Shown here: positions 49,603-59,082 of the stretch, piece after piece | Layout: each line of letters begins with the position of its first letter | Numbering within the stretch: the stretch's first letter is position 1 | Source: Aliiroseovarius sp. Z3 | GTDB lineage: Bacteria > Pseudomonadota > Alphaproteobacteria > Rhodobacterales > Rhodobacteraceae | DNA: 64,000 nt | Direction of reading: 5' to 3' | Assembly (NCBI RefSeq): GCF_029105185.1 | Contig: NZ_JAFMZK010000002.1 | Coordinates: forward strand, 310,001 to 374,000 | Program-made: the position numbers and the translations under genes | The notes under the pieces: model-generated | What the model saw: only the letters and a program-made list of their open reading frames with translations | Database searches by the model: none | Told to the model about the DNA's origin: nothing

Positions 49603-52581
49603 ATGACGGATCAAAGCCCCAACGACCTTTTCCATGCTTCAAGCTTCATGCAAGGTCACAACGCTGAGTATCTTGAACAGCTTTACGCCCAATATGCGCG
49701 CGACCCGAACGCGGTGGATGCCGCGTGGCAGGCGTTTTTTGCCGAACTTGGGGATGACGGCGGCGACGTCACCGCCGAGGCGGCAGGCCCGTCCTGGGCG
49801 CGTGCCGACTGGCCGCCGATGCCAACCGGTGACCGGGTTCATGGACTGGACGGCCAGTGGCCGGAAGAGCCGGTGGCCGAGGCCAAGGCGGCGGGCAAGA
49901 AGATCGAAGCCAAGGCGGCTGAAAAGGGTGTTCAACTGTCCGATGATCAGGTCAAGCGCGCGGTGCTGGATTCGATCCGCGCCCTGATGATCATTCGTGC
50001 CTATCGGATCCGGGGCCATCTGGCCGCCGATCTGGATCCGCTGGGAATGCGCGAAGCCTCGGACCATCCCGAGCTTGATCCGTCCTCTTACGGGTTCACC
50101 GACGCGGACATGGATCGCCCGATCTTCATCGATAACGTGCTGGGGCTGGAAGTCGCCTCGATGCGGCAGATTCTGGAGATCGTGAAACGCACCTATTGCG
50201 GCACGTTCGCGTTGCAATACATGCACATTTCAGACCCCGGCCAGTCGGCATGGCTGAAAGAGCGGATCGAAGGCTTCGACCGTGAAATCAAGTTCACCCG
50301 CGAAGGCCGTCGCGCCATCCTGAACAAGCTGGTCGAGGCTGAGGGCTTCGAGAAGTTCCTGCATGTGAAATACATGGGCACCAAGCGGTTCGGCCTTGAT
50401 GGGGGCGAGGCGCTGATCCCCGCGATGGAGCAGATCATCAAGCGCGGCGGTCAGCTTGGCCTGAAAGAGATCGTGATCGGGATGCCGCACCGGGGGCGCC
50501 TGTCTGTGCTGGCGAACGTGTTGCAAAAACCCTATTGCGCGATTTTTAACGAATTTCAGGGCGGCAGCTTTAAACCGGAAGAGGTCGATGGCTCGGGCGA
50601 TGTGAAATATCACCTCGGCGCCAGCTCGGATCGTGAATTTGACGGCAATATCGTGCACCTGAGCTTGACTGCGAACCCATCCCACCTTGAGGCCGTGAAC
50701 CCGGTCGTGCTGGGAAAGGTGCGCGCCAAGCAAGAACAGATGAACGACCATGACCGCGATCAGGTGTTGCCGATCTTGCTGCATGGTGATGCGGCCTTTG
50801 CCGGTCAGGGGGTCGTCGCCGAAGGCTTTGGCCTGTCTGGTCTGGTGGGTCACAAGACCGGCGGCACGATGCATATCGTTGTGAACAACCAGATCGGGTT
50901 TACCACCGCGCCGCATTTCAGCCGCTCGTCGCCTTATCCGACGGATATCGCATTGATGGTGGAAGCCCCGATTTTCCACGTGAATGGTGATGACCCAGAA
51001 GCCGTTGTGCATGCCGCGCGCGTTGCGACTGAATTCCGCCAGAAGTTCCACAAGGACGTCGTGCTGGATATCTTCTGTTATCGCCGCTTCGGTCACAACG
51101 AAGGCGATGAACCGATGTTCACCAACCCGTTGATGTACAAGCGGATCAAGAAGCATCAGACCACCCTTCAGATCTATACGGATCGGCTGGTGAATGACGG
51201 ATTGATCCCGGCGGGAGAGATTGAGGATATGAAAGCCGCCTTCCAGGCCAAGATGAACGAAGAGTTCGAGGCCGGGAAAGACTATAAACCCAACAAGGCC
51301 GATTGGCTGGATGGGCGCTGGTCGCATCTTGAGCGGGAAAGCGATGAATACCAGCGCGGCAAGACCGAGATTTCGTCGGACACACTGGCCGAGGTCGGTA
51401 AGGCCCTGACCACGGTGCCCGAGGGTTTCCCCCTGCACAGAACCGTGGGTCGCTTGCTTGAGGCCAAGAAAGAGATGTTCGAAAGCGGCACCGGGTTTGA
51501 CTGGGCGACCGGCGAGGCGTTGGCTTTCGGGTCACTTCTGACCGAAGGGTTCCCGGTGCGCCTGTCGGGTCAGGATGCCACGCGCGGCACGTTCAGCCAG
51601 CGCCATTCCGGCCTGATCAATCAGGACAACGAAGAACGCTATTACCCGCTGAACCACATCCGCGAGGGGCAGTCGCGCTATGAGGTCATCGACTCGATGC
51701 TGTCGGAATACGCGGTGTTGGGGTTCGAGTATGGCTATTCGCTGGCCGAACCCAACGCGCTGGTGATGTGGGAGGCCCAGTTCGGCGACTTCGCCAACGG
51801 CGCCCAGATCATGTTCGACCAGTTCATCTCGTCCGGCGAGTCAAAATGGCTGCGCATGTCGGGCCTGACAGTCCTTCTGCCGCACGGGTTCGAAGGGCAG
51901 GGACCGGAGCACAGCTCGGCCCGGCTGGAGCGTTTCCTGCAGATGTGTGGTGGCGACAACTGGATCGTGGCCAACTGCACCACGCCCGCCAACTATTTCC
52001 ACATTCTGCGGCGCCAGCTGCATCGCGGCTATCGCAAACCTTTGATCCTGATGACGCCGAAATCGCTTCTGCGTCACAAGCTGGCGGTATCGGATGCGAC
52101 GGACTTCACCGAGGGCTCCAGCTTCCACCGCGTCTTGTGGGATGATGGCGACCGCGACAACGGCACGGGCCGGTCCGAGGCCAAATTGGTCACGGACAAG
52201 AAGATCAAGCGCGTGGTGATGTGTTCGGGCAAGGTCTATTACGACCTGTTGGAAGAGCGCGACCGTCGCGGCATCACCGACATCTATCTGTTGCGGCTTG
52301 AACAGTTCTATCCCTTCCCCGCAATGTCGCTGGTGAAAGAACTGGAACGCTTCAAACAGGCCGAGATTGTCTGGTGTCAGGAAGAGCCCAAGAACCAGGG
52401 TGCCTGGTTCTTTGTTGAACCGAATATTGAATGGGTGCTGACCCGGATCGGGGCCAAGCATACGCGGCCCGTCTATGCCGGTCGCCCGGCATCGGCGTCG
52501 CCCGCCACAGGTCTGGCATCACAGCACAAAGCACAACAAGAGGCGCTCGTGGACGCGGCGCTGAACATGGAAGGAAATTAA
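49603..52581 (+). CDS. sucA: 2-oxoglutarate dehydrogenase E1 component
   Basis: Thiamine-diphosphate decarboxylase of the 2-oxoglutarate dehydrogenase complex. It has 992 residues, slightly longer than the E. coli enzyme. The N-terminal E2-binding segment (YLEQLYAQYARDPNAVDAAWQAFF), GMPHRGRLSVLANV, the ThDP motif beginning near GDAAFAGQGVV and running to VNNQIGFTT, and the FGHNEGDEP stretch are visible. Followed 3 bp later by sucB. Confidence 0.98.
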   Translation: MTDQSPNDLFHASSFMQGHNAEYLEQLYAQYARDPNAVDAAWQAFFAELGDDGGDVTAEAAGPSWARADWPPMPTGDRVHGLDGQWPEEPVAEAKAAGKKIEAKAAEKGVQLSDDQVKRAVLDSIRALMIIRAYRIRGHLAADLDPLGMREASDHPELDPSSYGFTDADMDRPIFIDNVLGLEVASMRQILEIVKRTYCGTFALQYMHISDPGQSAWLKERIEGFDREIKFTREGRRAILNKLVEAEGFEKFLHVKYMGTKRFGLDGGEALIPAMEQIIKRGGQLGLKEIVIGMPHRGRLSVLANVLQKPYCAIFNEFQGGSFKPEEVDGSGDVKYHLGASSDREFDGNIVHLSLTANPSHLEAVNPVVLGKVRAKQEQMNDHDRDQVLPILLHGDAAFAGQGVVAEGFGLSGLVGHKTGGTMHIVVNNQIGFTTAPHFSRSSPYPTDIALMVEAPIFHVNGDDPEAVVHAARVATEFRQKFHKDVVLDIFCYRRFGHNEGDEPMFTNPLMYKRIKKHQTTLQIYTDRLVNDGLIPAGEIEDMKAAFQAKMNEEFEAGKDYKPNKADWLDGRWSHLERESDEYQRGKTEISSDTLAEVGKALTTVPEGFPLHRTVGRLLEAKKEMFESGTGFDWATGEALAFGSLLTEGFPVRLSGQDATRGTFSQRHSGLINQDNEERYYPLNHIREGQSRYEVIDSMLSEYAVLGFEYGYSLAEPNALVMWEAQFGDFANGAQIMFDQFISSGESKWLRMSGLTVLLPHGFEGQGPEHSSARLERFLQMCGGDNWIVANCTTPANYFHILRRQLHRGYRKPLILMTPKSLLRHKLAVSDATDFTEGSSFHRVLWDDGDRDNGTGRSEAKLVTDKKIKRVVMCSGKVYYDLLEERDRRGITDIYLLRLEQFYPFPAMSLVKELERFKQAEIVWCQEEPKNQGAWFFVEPNIEWVLTRIGAKHTRPVYAGRPASASPATGLASQHKAQQEALVDAALNMEGN

Positions 52582-52584
52582 GCC

Positions 52585-54084
52585 ATGAGCATCGAAGTAA
52601 GGGTTCCCACTCTGGGGGAAAGCGTCACCGAAGCGACCGTCGCCACATGGTTCAAGAAACCCGGCGATGCCGTGGCCGTGGACGAAATGCTCTGCGAGCT
52701 TGAAACCGACAAGGTCACGGTAGAGGTTCCGTCACCCGCCGCTGGCGTGATGGGCGAAATCGTCGCCGCCGAAGGCGAAACAGTGGGTGTTGATGCGCTT
52801 CTGGCAACGATTGGCGAAGGCGAAGGGGCTGCTCCGGCCCCCGCGAACGAGGCGAAGGCCGACGCCGCACCTGCCGCTTCGGGCGATGAGGCGCAAAGCG
52901 TCGATGTCATGGTGCCCAGCCTTGGCGAAAGCGTGACCGAAGCCACGGTGTCGAGCTGGTTCAAGCAAGTCGGCGACGCCGTTTCACAGGACGAAATGCT
53001 GTGCGAGCTTGAAACCGACAAGGTCTCGGTCGAAGTGCCCGCGCCTGCCGCCGGTGTGCTGACCGAGATATTGGCCGCCGAAGGCACCACGGTCGATGCC
53101 TCGGCCAAGCTGGCGGTAATCAGCGGTAGCGCAGACGGGGCCGTTGCGCCCGCTGCCAAGCCTGCCGAAGCGCAGGGCACCACCGCGACCACCGGCAAGG
53201 ATGTCGAAGACGCGCCGTCCGCCAAGAAAGCCATGGCGGAGGCCGGTCTGAAACCGGGCGACGTGCAGGGCACGGGTCGCGACGGTCGCGTGATGAAACA
53301 TGACGTGGCCGCCGCCGTTGCCGCGCCGAAAGCTGCGCCTGCCCCCGCTGCCGCACCTGCTCCCGCACGTCCTGCCGGGGATGCCGCGCGCGAGGAACGC
53401 GTGAAGATGACGCGCCTGCGCCAGACCATCGCGCGCCGTCTGAAAGACAGCCAGAACACCGCCGCCATGCTGACCACCTATAACGAGGTGGACATGACCG
53501 AGGTGATGGCCCTGCGCAACGAATACAAAGCCGAGTTTGAAAAGAAGCACGGCGTGCGCCTGGGCTTCATGTCGTTTTTCACCAAGGCCTGCTGTCACGC
53601 TCTGAAAGAAGTGCCGGAAGTGAATGCGGAAATCGACGGCACCGACATCGTTTACAAGAACTATGTGAACATGGGCGTCGCCGCCGGTACGCCTACGGGT
53701 CTTGTCGTGCCGGTGATCAACGATGCGGACGCCATGTCCTTTGCCGCGATCGAAAAGGCAATTGCCGAGAAAGGCAAACGCGCCCGCGACGGCAAACTGT
53801 CGATGGAGGAAATGCAGGGCGGCACCTTCACCATCTCGAACGGGGGTGTCTATGGCTCGCTCATGTCCTCGCCGATCCTGAACCCGCCGCAATCGGGCAT
53901 CCTTGGCATGCACAAGATCCAGGACCGCCCGATGGCGATCAACGGAGAGGTCGTGATCCGCCCGATGATGTATCTGGCGCTCAGCTATGACCACCGTATT
54001 GTCGACGGCAAAGGCGCCGTGACCTTCCTTGTGCGCGTGAAAGAGGCGCTGGAAGATCCACGTCGGTTGTTGATGGATTTGTGA
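52585..54084 (+). CDS. sucB: 2-oxoglutarate dehydrogenase E2 component with two lipoyl domains
   Basis: Dihydrolipoyl succinyltransferase core of the complex. It has 499 residues, about 90-100 more than the single-lipoyl type. Two consecutive lipoyl domains are present (residues 2-77 and 106-180) with lipoyl-lysines K43 and K146, both in ELETDKV. An Ala/Pro-rich linker, a peripheral-subunit-binding domain (about 214-248, [31 protein letters not shown]) and the catalytic domain ending [14 protein letters not shown] follow. The two lipoyl domains are nearly identical around the lysine also at DNA level, a sign of duplication or gene conversion. Confidence 0.97.
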   Translation: MSIEVRVPTLGESVTEATVATWFKKPGDAVAVDEMLCELETDKVTVEVPSPAAGVMGEIVAAEGETVGVDALLATIGEGEGAAPAPANEAKADAAPAASGDEAQSVDVMVPSLGESVTEATVSSWFKQVGDAVSQDEMLCELETDKVSVEVPAPAAGVLTEILAAEGTTVDASAKLAVISGSADGAVAPAAKPAEAQGTTATTGKDVEDAPSAKKAMAEAGLKPGDVQGTGRDGRVMKHDVAAAVAAPKAAPAPAAAPAPARPAGDAAREERVKMTRLRQTIARRLKDSQNTAAMLTTYNEVDMTEVMALRNEYKAEFEKKHGVRLGFMSFFTKACCHALKEVPEVNAEIDGTDIVYKNYVNMGVAAGTPTGLVVPVINDADAMSFAAIEKAIAEKGKRARDGKLSMEEMQGGTFTISNGGVYGSLMSSPILNPPQSGILGMHKIQDRPMAINGEVVIRPMMYLALSYDHRIVDGKGAVTFLVRVKEALEDPRRLLMDL

Positions 54085-54103
54085 AGGAAGAGAAGTATCT
54101 CAG

Positions 54104-54412
54104 ATGGTTCTAATTGTTACGTGTATAGTGATCGCGGTGATAATCAAAACCATTTGGGATCTACTTTTTCGCAAAATCGAGCGAGAGAAGCTGTTAGCGT
54201 CATATGCTGAGAGTCCTCTGTCCCATTTGTTTACAATGGTTTGGGCGGTATTCTTTGTGATGTTCTTCGTGGGAATATTCGTTCCTATGTTTGGAAATAT
54301 CCAAGTGACTGTGTCAGGCTGGAAGGTTTGGCAGATCGGTTTTTTCGGTAACTTTGGTATGTGGCTGATCACCTGGTTCATAGACGTCGATGAATTAGAC
54401 GAAAGCAGGTAG
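54104..54412 (+). CDS. Small membrane protein of unknown function inside the suc operon
   Basis: A 102-residue protein that was not recognised. It shows an N-terminal helix (LIVTCIVIAVIIKTIWDLLF), a basic stretch (RKIEREK), and two further hydrophobic segments around residues 45-65 and 80-94, ending in an acidic tail (IDVDELDESR). A ribosome site (AGGAAG) lies upstream of the ATG. It is visibly richer in A and T than sucB and lpd on both sides, pointing to insertion of foreign DNA between sucB and the MAPEG gene. Function unknown. Confidence 0.65.
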   Translation: MVLIVTCIVIAVIIKTIWDLLFRKIEREKLLASYAESPLSHLFTMVWAVFFVMFFVGIFVPMFGNIQVTVSGWKVWQIGFFGNFGMWLITWFIDVDELDESR

Positions 54413-54431
54413 GGCCAAGGAGAAACATGAA

Positions 54432-54524
54432 ATGATCGAGTGCGAATTAGGCTACAGCAGTTTCACCGACGTTTACGTTGAAAGTTGCGGAAGACATGAG
54501 CAAGCTGGGGCTAAGCACACATGA
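54432..54524 (+). CDS. Possible 30-residue leader peptide coupled to the MAPEG gene
   Basis: An ATG at 54432, 10 bp after AAGGAGA, opens a 30-codon frame (MIECELGYSSFTDVYVESCG...) whose stop overlaps the MAPEG start as ATGA. The frame is short and unlike known proteins; it could be a coupled small ORF, a remnant or chance. Confidence 0.25.
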   Translation: MIECELGYSSFTDVYVESCGRHEQAGAKHT

Positions 54525-54910
54525 CCCCCGAACTCACCATCCTCGCCCTCGCAGGCCTGCTGCAAGTGGTCCAGTTCTGCATCTACTCCGTTCTGGCGCA
54601 GATGCAGGTCGGGTCGAAATACGCGGCCTCTCCGCGCGATACGCCGCGCGAGTTGACGGGCAAGGCGGGGCGCGCGCAGCGGGCGTTGAACAACCATTTC
54701 GAAGGGCTGATCCTGTTCACCGCCGCCGTGGTGGTGGTCACCGTATCGGGGCAATCCACCGCAACCACCCAAACCTGCGCCTATCTCTATCTTGCTGCGC
54801 GGATCGTCTATCTTCCCGCTTACCTTTTCGGCTGGACGCCGTGGCGGTCGCTGATCTGGGCCGTGGGGCTGATCGCGACGGCGGTGATGTTGATCTCGGC
54901 GCTCATATGA
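54521..54910 (+). CDS. MAPEG family membrane protein
   Basis: A 129-residue four-helix membrane protein of the MAPEG superfamily (eicosanoid and glutathione metabolism in eukaryotes). Key features are RELTGKAGRAQRALNNHFEGLILFTAAVVVV, with the RAxRAxxNxxE motif typical of the family, and YLAARIVYLPAYLFGW. Bacterial substrates are unknown. It stands between sucB and lpd in the 2-oxoglutarate dehydrogenase operon. Confidence 0.9.
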   Translation: MTPELTILALAGLLQVVQFCIYSVLAQMQVGSKYAASPRDTPRELTGKAGRAQRALNNHFEGLILFTAAVVVVTVSGQSTATTQTCAYLYLAARIVYLPAYLFGWTPWRSLIWAVGLIATAVMLISALI

Positions 54911-54998
54911 ATATCACTAGGTAAAAACATGCTCCGGGGCGCGCCGGGCGGGGGCTGACAGAGGCCACGCCCGGACCCCAAATGAAAGGACAAGACAC

Positions 54999-56384
54999 AT
55001 GGCAGACTATGACGTAATCATCATCGGCGGTGGTCCGGGCGGCTATGTCTGCGCGATCCGTTGTGCCCAACTGGGTCTGAAAACCGCCTGTGTCGAAGGG
55101 CGCGAGACCTTGGGCGGCACCTGCCTGAACGTCGGCTGCATCCCCTCGAAGGCATTGCTTCATGCCTCGCACAGCCTGCACGAGGCCGAGCATAACTTCG
55201 CCAAGATGGGCCTGAAGGGCAAAAGCCCCTCGGTCGATTGGAAGCAGATGCTGGCCTATAAGGATGACGTGATCGGCCAGAACACCAAGGGCATCGAGTT
55301 CCTGTTCAAGAAGAACAAGGTCGATTGGCTGAAGGGTTGGGGGTCGATCCCTGCCGCTGGTCAGGTCAAGGTGGGCGACGAGGTGCACAAGGCAAAGCAT
55401 ATCGTCATCGCTTCCGGCTCCGAGCCGTCCAGCCTGCCGGGCGTCGAGGTCGACGAGAAGGTCGTCGTGACCTCGACCGGGGCGCTGGAACTGCCGAAGG
55501 TGCCGAAGAAGATGGTCGTGATCGGTGCCGGTGTGATCGGGCTTGAAATGGGCTCGGTCTATGCGCGCCTGGGCACCGAGGTGACGGTGGTCGAATTCCT
55601 TGATGCGATCACGCCGGGAATGGACAGCGATCTGGCCAAAACCTTCCAGCGTGCGCTGAAAAAACAAGGGCTTAAGTTTGTCATGGGCGCTGCGGTTCAA
55701 AAGGTGGACGCCACCAAAACGAAGGCGAAGGTGCACTACAAATTACGCAAGAACGACGCGGAAGAGATGCTGGATGCAGACGTCGTTCTGGTGGCCACCG
55801 GGCGCCGTCCTTATGTCGAGGGTTTGGGGCTGGACGCGCTGGGCGTGAAAATGACCGAACGCGGGCAGATCGCCACGGATCATTGGAAGACCTCGGTCGA
55901 TGGGGTCTGGGCCATTGGCGACGTGATCGAAGGCCCGATGCTGGCCCACAAAGCCGAAGACGAAGGCATGGCCGTGGCCGAAGCGATTGCGGGTCAGGCG
56001 GGGCATGTGAATTACGATGTCATTCCGGGCGTCGTCTATACCGCGCCCGAGGTGGCGTCCGTCGGCAAGACCGAGGAACAGTTGAAGGATGAAGGCCGCG
56101 CCTACAAGGTTGGCAAGTTCAGCTTCATGGGCAATGGCCGTGCGAAAGCCGTGTTCCAAGGCGAAGGTTTCGTGAAAATTCTGGCGGACAAAGAAACCGA
56201 CCGCGTGCTGGGCGTTCACATCATGGGCCCCGCCGCAGGTGAGCTGATCCATGAGGCGTGTGTGCTGATGGAATTCGGCGGCTCTGCCGAAGACCTCGCC
56301 CGCACCTGCCACGCCCACCCGACCTTCTCGGAAGCGGTGCGCGAAGCGGCGCTGGCCTGCGGGGATGGGGCGATTCACGCGTAA
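54999..56384 (+). CDS. lpd: Dihydrolipoyl dehydrogenase (E3)
   Basis: FAD/NAD enzyme re-oxidising dihydrolipoamide of the E2 component. It has 461 residues. FAD-binding [12 protein letters not shown], redox-active disulfide C42/C47 in [12 protein letters not shown]-binding [19 protein letters not shown] and the C-terminal His-Glu [13 protein letters not shown] pair are all visible. As the last gene of sucCDAB-lpd it probably serves 2-oxoglutarate dehydrogenase. A terminator follows. Confidence 0.98.
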   Translation: MADYDVIIIGGGPGGYVCAIRCAQLGLKTACVEGRETLGGTCLNVGCIPSKALLHASHSLHEAEHNFAKMGLKGKSPSVDWKQMLAYKDDVIGQNTKGIEFLFKKNKVDWLKGWGSIPAAGQVKVGDEVHKAKHIVIASGSEPSSLPGVEVDEKVVVTSTGALELPKVPKKMVVIGAGVIGLEMGSVYARLGTEVTVVEFLDAITPGMDSDLAKTFQRALKKQGLKFVMGAAVQKVDATKTKAKVHYKLRKNDAEEMLDADVVLVATGRRPYVEGLGLDALGVKMTERGQIATDHWKTSVDGVWAIGDVIEGPMLAHKAEDEGMAVAEAIAGQAGHVNYDVIPGVVYTAPEVASVGKTEEQLKDEGRAYKVGKFSFMGNGRAKAVFQGEGFVKILADKETDRVLGVHIMGPAAGELIHEACVLMEFGGSAEDLARTCHAHPTFSEAVREAALACGDGAIHA

Positions 56385-56403
56385 TCCCACCGGAACCCCT
56401 ATG

Positions 56404-56434
56404 AAAAAAGCCACCGGATTGCTCCGGTGGCTTT
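56404..56434. terminator. Bidirectional terminator between lpd and the symporter gene
   Basis: GCCACCGGA - TTGC - TCCGGTGGC is flanked by AAAAAA on the left and TTT on the right, so it can serve both convergent genes. Confidence 0.9.
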
Positions 56435-56465
56435 CGTGTTTTGGCGCTGTCTGTTTTCTGTCAGA

Positions 56466-58010
56466 TCAGTGGAATTTGTGAATCTCACCTGACTTCAAGC
56501 GCGACAGATAGCTGTTCAACTCACGCTTCACGATTGGCATCAGGAAGTACAGGGCCACGATATTCACGACCGCCATGGCGAAGATCGCCGCGTCCGAGAA
56601 GTCGATCACCGGGCCAAGGTTGGCCGAAGCGCCGATCACGACGAAGATGCAGAAGATCACCTTGAAGACGATCTCTTTCGTGTGGCCTTCGCCGAACAGG
56701 AAGGTCCAGGCCTTCAGGCCATAGTAGGACCAGCTGATCATCGTCGAGAACGCAAACAGGATCACCGCGATCGCCAGCACGTATTTGAACCAGCCAAACG
56801 CGGACGAGAAGGCGGCCGAGGTCAGCGCCACGCCCTTGTTGCCATCTACGGTTTGGATGGTCGCCCCACCTTCGTCCAGCAGATACATACCCGTTGCAGG
56901 ATCGCTGACCAGTTGACCCGTGATGATGATCACAAGCGCAGTCATGGTGCAGATGACGACCGTGTCGATGAAGGGTTCAAGCAGTGATACGAAGCCTTCT
57001 GTGATCGGTTCTTTCGTGCGCACGGCCGAGTGGGCAATGGCTGCCGAGCCAACACCGGCTTCGTTTGAAAACGCTGCCCGTTTGAACCCCTGGATCAGTG
57101 CGCCAACCATACCACCGGCAACGCCAAGACCCGTGAAGGCACCCGCGAAGATCTGGCCAAAAGCCCAGCCGATCATATCTGCGTTCATCAGAATGATGAT
57201 CAGGGCAGTCAGCACATAGAGCACACCCATGAACGGCACCACCTTCTCGGTCACGCTGGCGATGGATTTCAGACCACCTACGATCACGGCAAAGACGATA
57301 CCAGCAAAGATGATACCTGTGATCCAGCCGGGGAAGTCACCAACCACGTTGGTGATCTGTGCGTGCGCCTGGTTGGCCTGGAACATGTTCCCGCCGCCCA
57401 GTGCGCCCAGAATACAGAAAACCGAGAACAGAACCGCCATGAATTTGCCAGCGGGCAGACCGCGTTCGGCGAAGCCTTTGGTCATGTAATACATCGGGCC
57501 ACCAGACACGGTGCCGTCGTCATACTCGTTCCGGTATTTCACCCCCAAGGTACATTCGGTGAACTTGGACGCCATCCCCATCAGACCCGCGAGGATCATC
57601 CAGAATGTGGCACCCGGCCCGCCGATACCCACGGCAACCGCGACACCTGCAATGTTGCCAAGCCCGACCGTGCCCGACAGGGCGGTGGCCAACGCCTGGA
57701 AGTGGCTGACCTCGCCCGCGTCGTTGGGGTCGGAGTAGTCACCCTTTACCAGCGAGATTGAATGTGGAAATGCCCGAAATTGGATCAGGCCGAAATAGAT
57801 CGTGAAGATCGTTGCCGCGATCACCAGCCACGCCACGATCCATGGAAAGGATGTGCCGGGGAAGGGGCTGAAGATGAAATTGACGAACCAGCCGGTTGAG
57901 CTGGCAAACATATCGTTGATTTTCTGGTCCATGGATTGGGCCATTGCGGGCGCTGTCGCTGCCAGCATGGCCGGTGCGGCCCAAGCCGCTGCCTTGAGTT
58001 TGTTGTTCAT
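56466..58010 (-). CDS. Sodium:alanine symporter (AGCS family)
   Basis: A 514-residue inner-membrane carrier importing alanine or glycine with Na+. The AGCS signature appears in FQALATALSGTVGLGNIAGVAVAVGIGGPGATFWM, and GFKRAAFSNEAGVGSAAIAHS follows. About 11 helices are visible. Unusually, the N-terminus (MNNKLKAAAWAAPAMLAATAPAMAQSMDQK) looks like a cleavable signal peptide before the first helix. The ATG at 58010 follows AGGGAT. It is 23 bp downstream of a universal stress protein gene and probably co-transcribed. Confidence 0.92.
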   Translation of the reverse strand: MNNKLKAAAWAAPAMLAATAPAMAQSMDQKINDMFASSTGWFVNFIFSPFPGTSFPWIVAWLVIAATIFTIYFGLIQFRAFPHSISLVKGDYSDPNDAGEVSHFQALATALSGTVGLGNIAGVAVAVGIGGPGATFWMILAGLMGMASKFTECTLGVKYRNEYDDGTVSGGPMYYMTKGFAERGLPAGKFMAVLFSVFCILGALGGGNMFQANQAHAQITNVVGDFPGWITGIIFAGIVFAVIVGGLKSIASVTEKVVPFMGVLYVLTALIIILMNADMIGWAFGQIFAGAFTGLGVAGGMVGALIQGFKRAAFSNEAGVGSAAIAHSAVRTKEPITEGFVSLLEPFIDTVVICTMTALVIIITGQLVSDPATGMYLLDEGGATIQTVDGNKGVALTSAAFSSAFGWFKYVLAIAVILFAFSTMISWSYYGLKAWTFLFGEGHTKEIVFKVIFCIFVVIGASANLGPVIDFSDAAIFAMAVVNIVALYFLMPIVKRELNSYLSRLKSGEIHKFH

Positions 58011-58033
58011 AACTATCCCTGTTCGCATTGTTT

Positions 58034-58468
58034 TTAAGGAACGATGGTGACGGGCACCGGCGAGATTTGCGCCAGTGTGCCCGCGACCGAGCCGAAGATG
58101 CGCGAGGACAGGCCCGAATTGCCGGTGCGCCCGACGATCACTTGAGAGGCGCCCTCGGCTTTAACGATGTCGCACAATGTGTCTGCGATGCCGCCGTATT
58201 TTAGCGCCGTTGTGACTTCGACCCCGCTGTCGGACAGACCTTTGACCAAAGGTGCCAGCACGGCTTTTTCCGCGCGCTCCAGCTCTTCCCCGCGCCGTTT
58301 ATGGCGCTCTTCCAGCTCGTTGGGTGTCAGGAACGAGTATGGCGACCATTCCAGCACATGCGCGACGACGATGGCCGCGCCCTGTGATTTTGCCAGTTCG
58401 ACCGCGAAATCCAGCGTCGCTTTCGAACTGTCGCTGCCATCGTATCCGACGACGATCTTGTTGGACAT
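58034..58468 (-). CDS. Universal stress protein, single-domain
   Basis: A 144-residue UspA-family protein. VVGYDGSDSSKATLDFAVELAK at the N-terminus and IVGRTGNSGLSSRIFGSVAGTLAQISPVPVTIVP at the C-terminus show the ATP-binding type of the family. It precedes the alanine symporter on the same strand with a 23-bp gap, and diverges from an Lrp-type regulator. No FNR box was found here, unlike the other usp gene at 24-25 kb. Confidence 0.93.
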   Translation of the reverse strand: MSNKIVVGYDGSDSSKATLDFAVELAKSQGAAIVVAHVLEWSPYSFLTPNELEERHKRRGEELERAEKAVLAPLVKGLSDSGVEVTTALKYGGIADTLCDIVKAEGASQVIVGRTGNSGLSSRIFGSVAGTLAQISPVPVTIVP

Positions 58469-58563
58469 TTTCTTCCTCCCTTGGGTGAATTTTTCGCCTG
58501 TTAAGCAACTCTAGCCTAGCAGTGGTCGATCTGAAAAGGTTCCCTTATTTCTTGCAAAGTGGG

Positions 58564-59070
58564 ATGATTTACGTAAAAACTACTGTTCAGGCAAAAATAT
58601 TCGGAAAATTTACGTTGGATAAGCTAGACACTAGAATTCTTTCCATTCTTCAGAAGGACGGCGCGATTTCGATGGCGCGACTGTCTGAAAAGGTCGGGTT
58701 GTCGATCTCGGCCTGCCACCGGCGGGTCAAGCTGTTGGAAGCGGAGGGGGCCATCACCAACTATGCCGCCCGCCTGAGCCGCAAGGCGATCGGGTTGGAA
58801 ATTCAGGTGTTCATCGAGGCCAAGCTGGTCAGCCAGCGGCGCGAAGATATTCAGGCGTTCGAGGCTGCCATCCTAGAAATGCCCGAGGTTTTGGAATGCC
58901 ACCTGATCTCGGGCGAGTTCGATTACTTGCTGCGTGTGGCGGCACGAAACACCGAGGATTACGAGAAACTTTACCGGGACCGCCTGTCCTCAATCCCATC
59001 CTTCGCGCAGATGAAAACGCTGCTCAGCTTGTCCACGGTGAAAGAATTTCGGGGGTTCCATCTGGGGTGA
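58564..59070 (+). CDS. Lrp/AsnC family transcriptional regulator
   Basis: A regulator with an N-terminal helix-turn-helix (LDKLDTRILSILQKDGAISMARLSEKVGLSISACHRRVKLLEAEGAI) and a C-terminal RAM ligand-binding domain (about residues 75-150). From ATG 58564 it has 168 residues. A TTG at 58615, just before LDKLDTRIL, or a GTG at 58522 could also be the start; the conserved domain begins only at 58615. The AT-rich leader and divergent usp-symporter operon suggest that it senses an amino acid such as alanine and controls that operon; this is inference. Confidence 0.88.
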   Translation: MIYVKTTVQAKIFGKFTLDKLDTRILSILQKDGAISMARLSEKVGLSISACHRRVKLLEAEGAITNYAARLSRKAIGLEIQVFIEAKLVSQRREDIQAFEAAILEMPEVLECHLISGEFDYLLRVAARNTEDYEKLYRDRLSSIPSFAQMKTLLSLSTVKEFRGFHLG

Positions 59071-59082
59071 TGGTTGTCGCTG

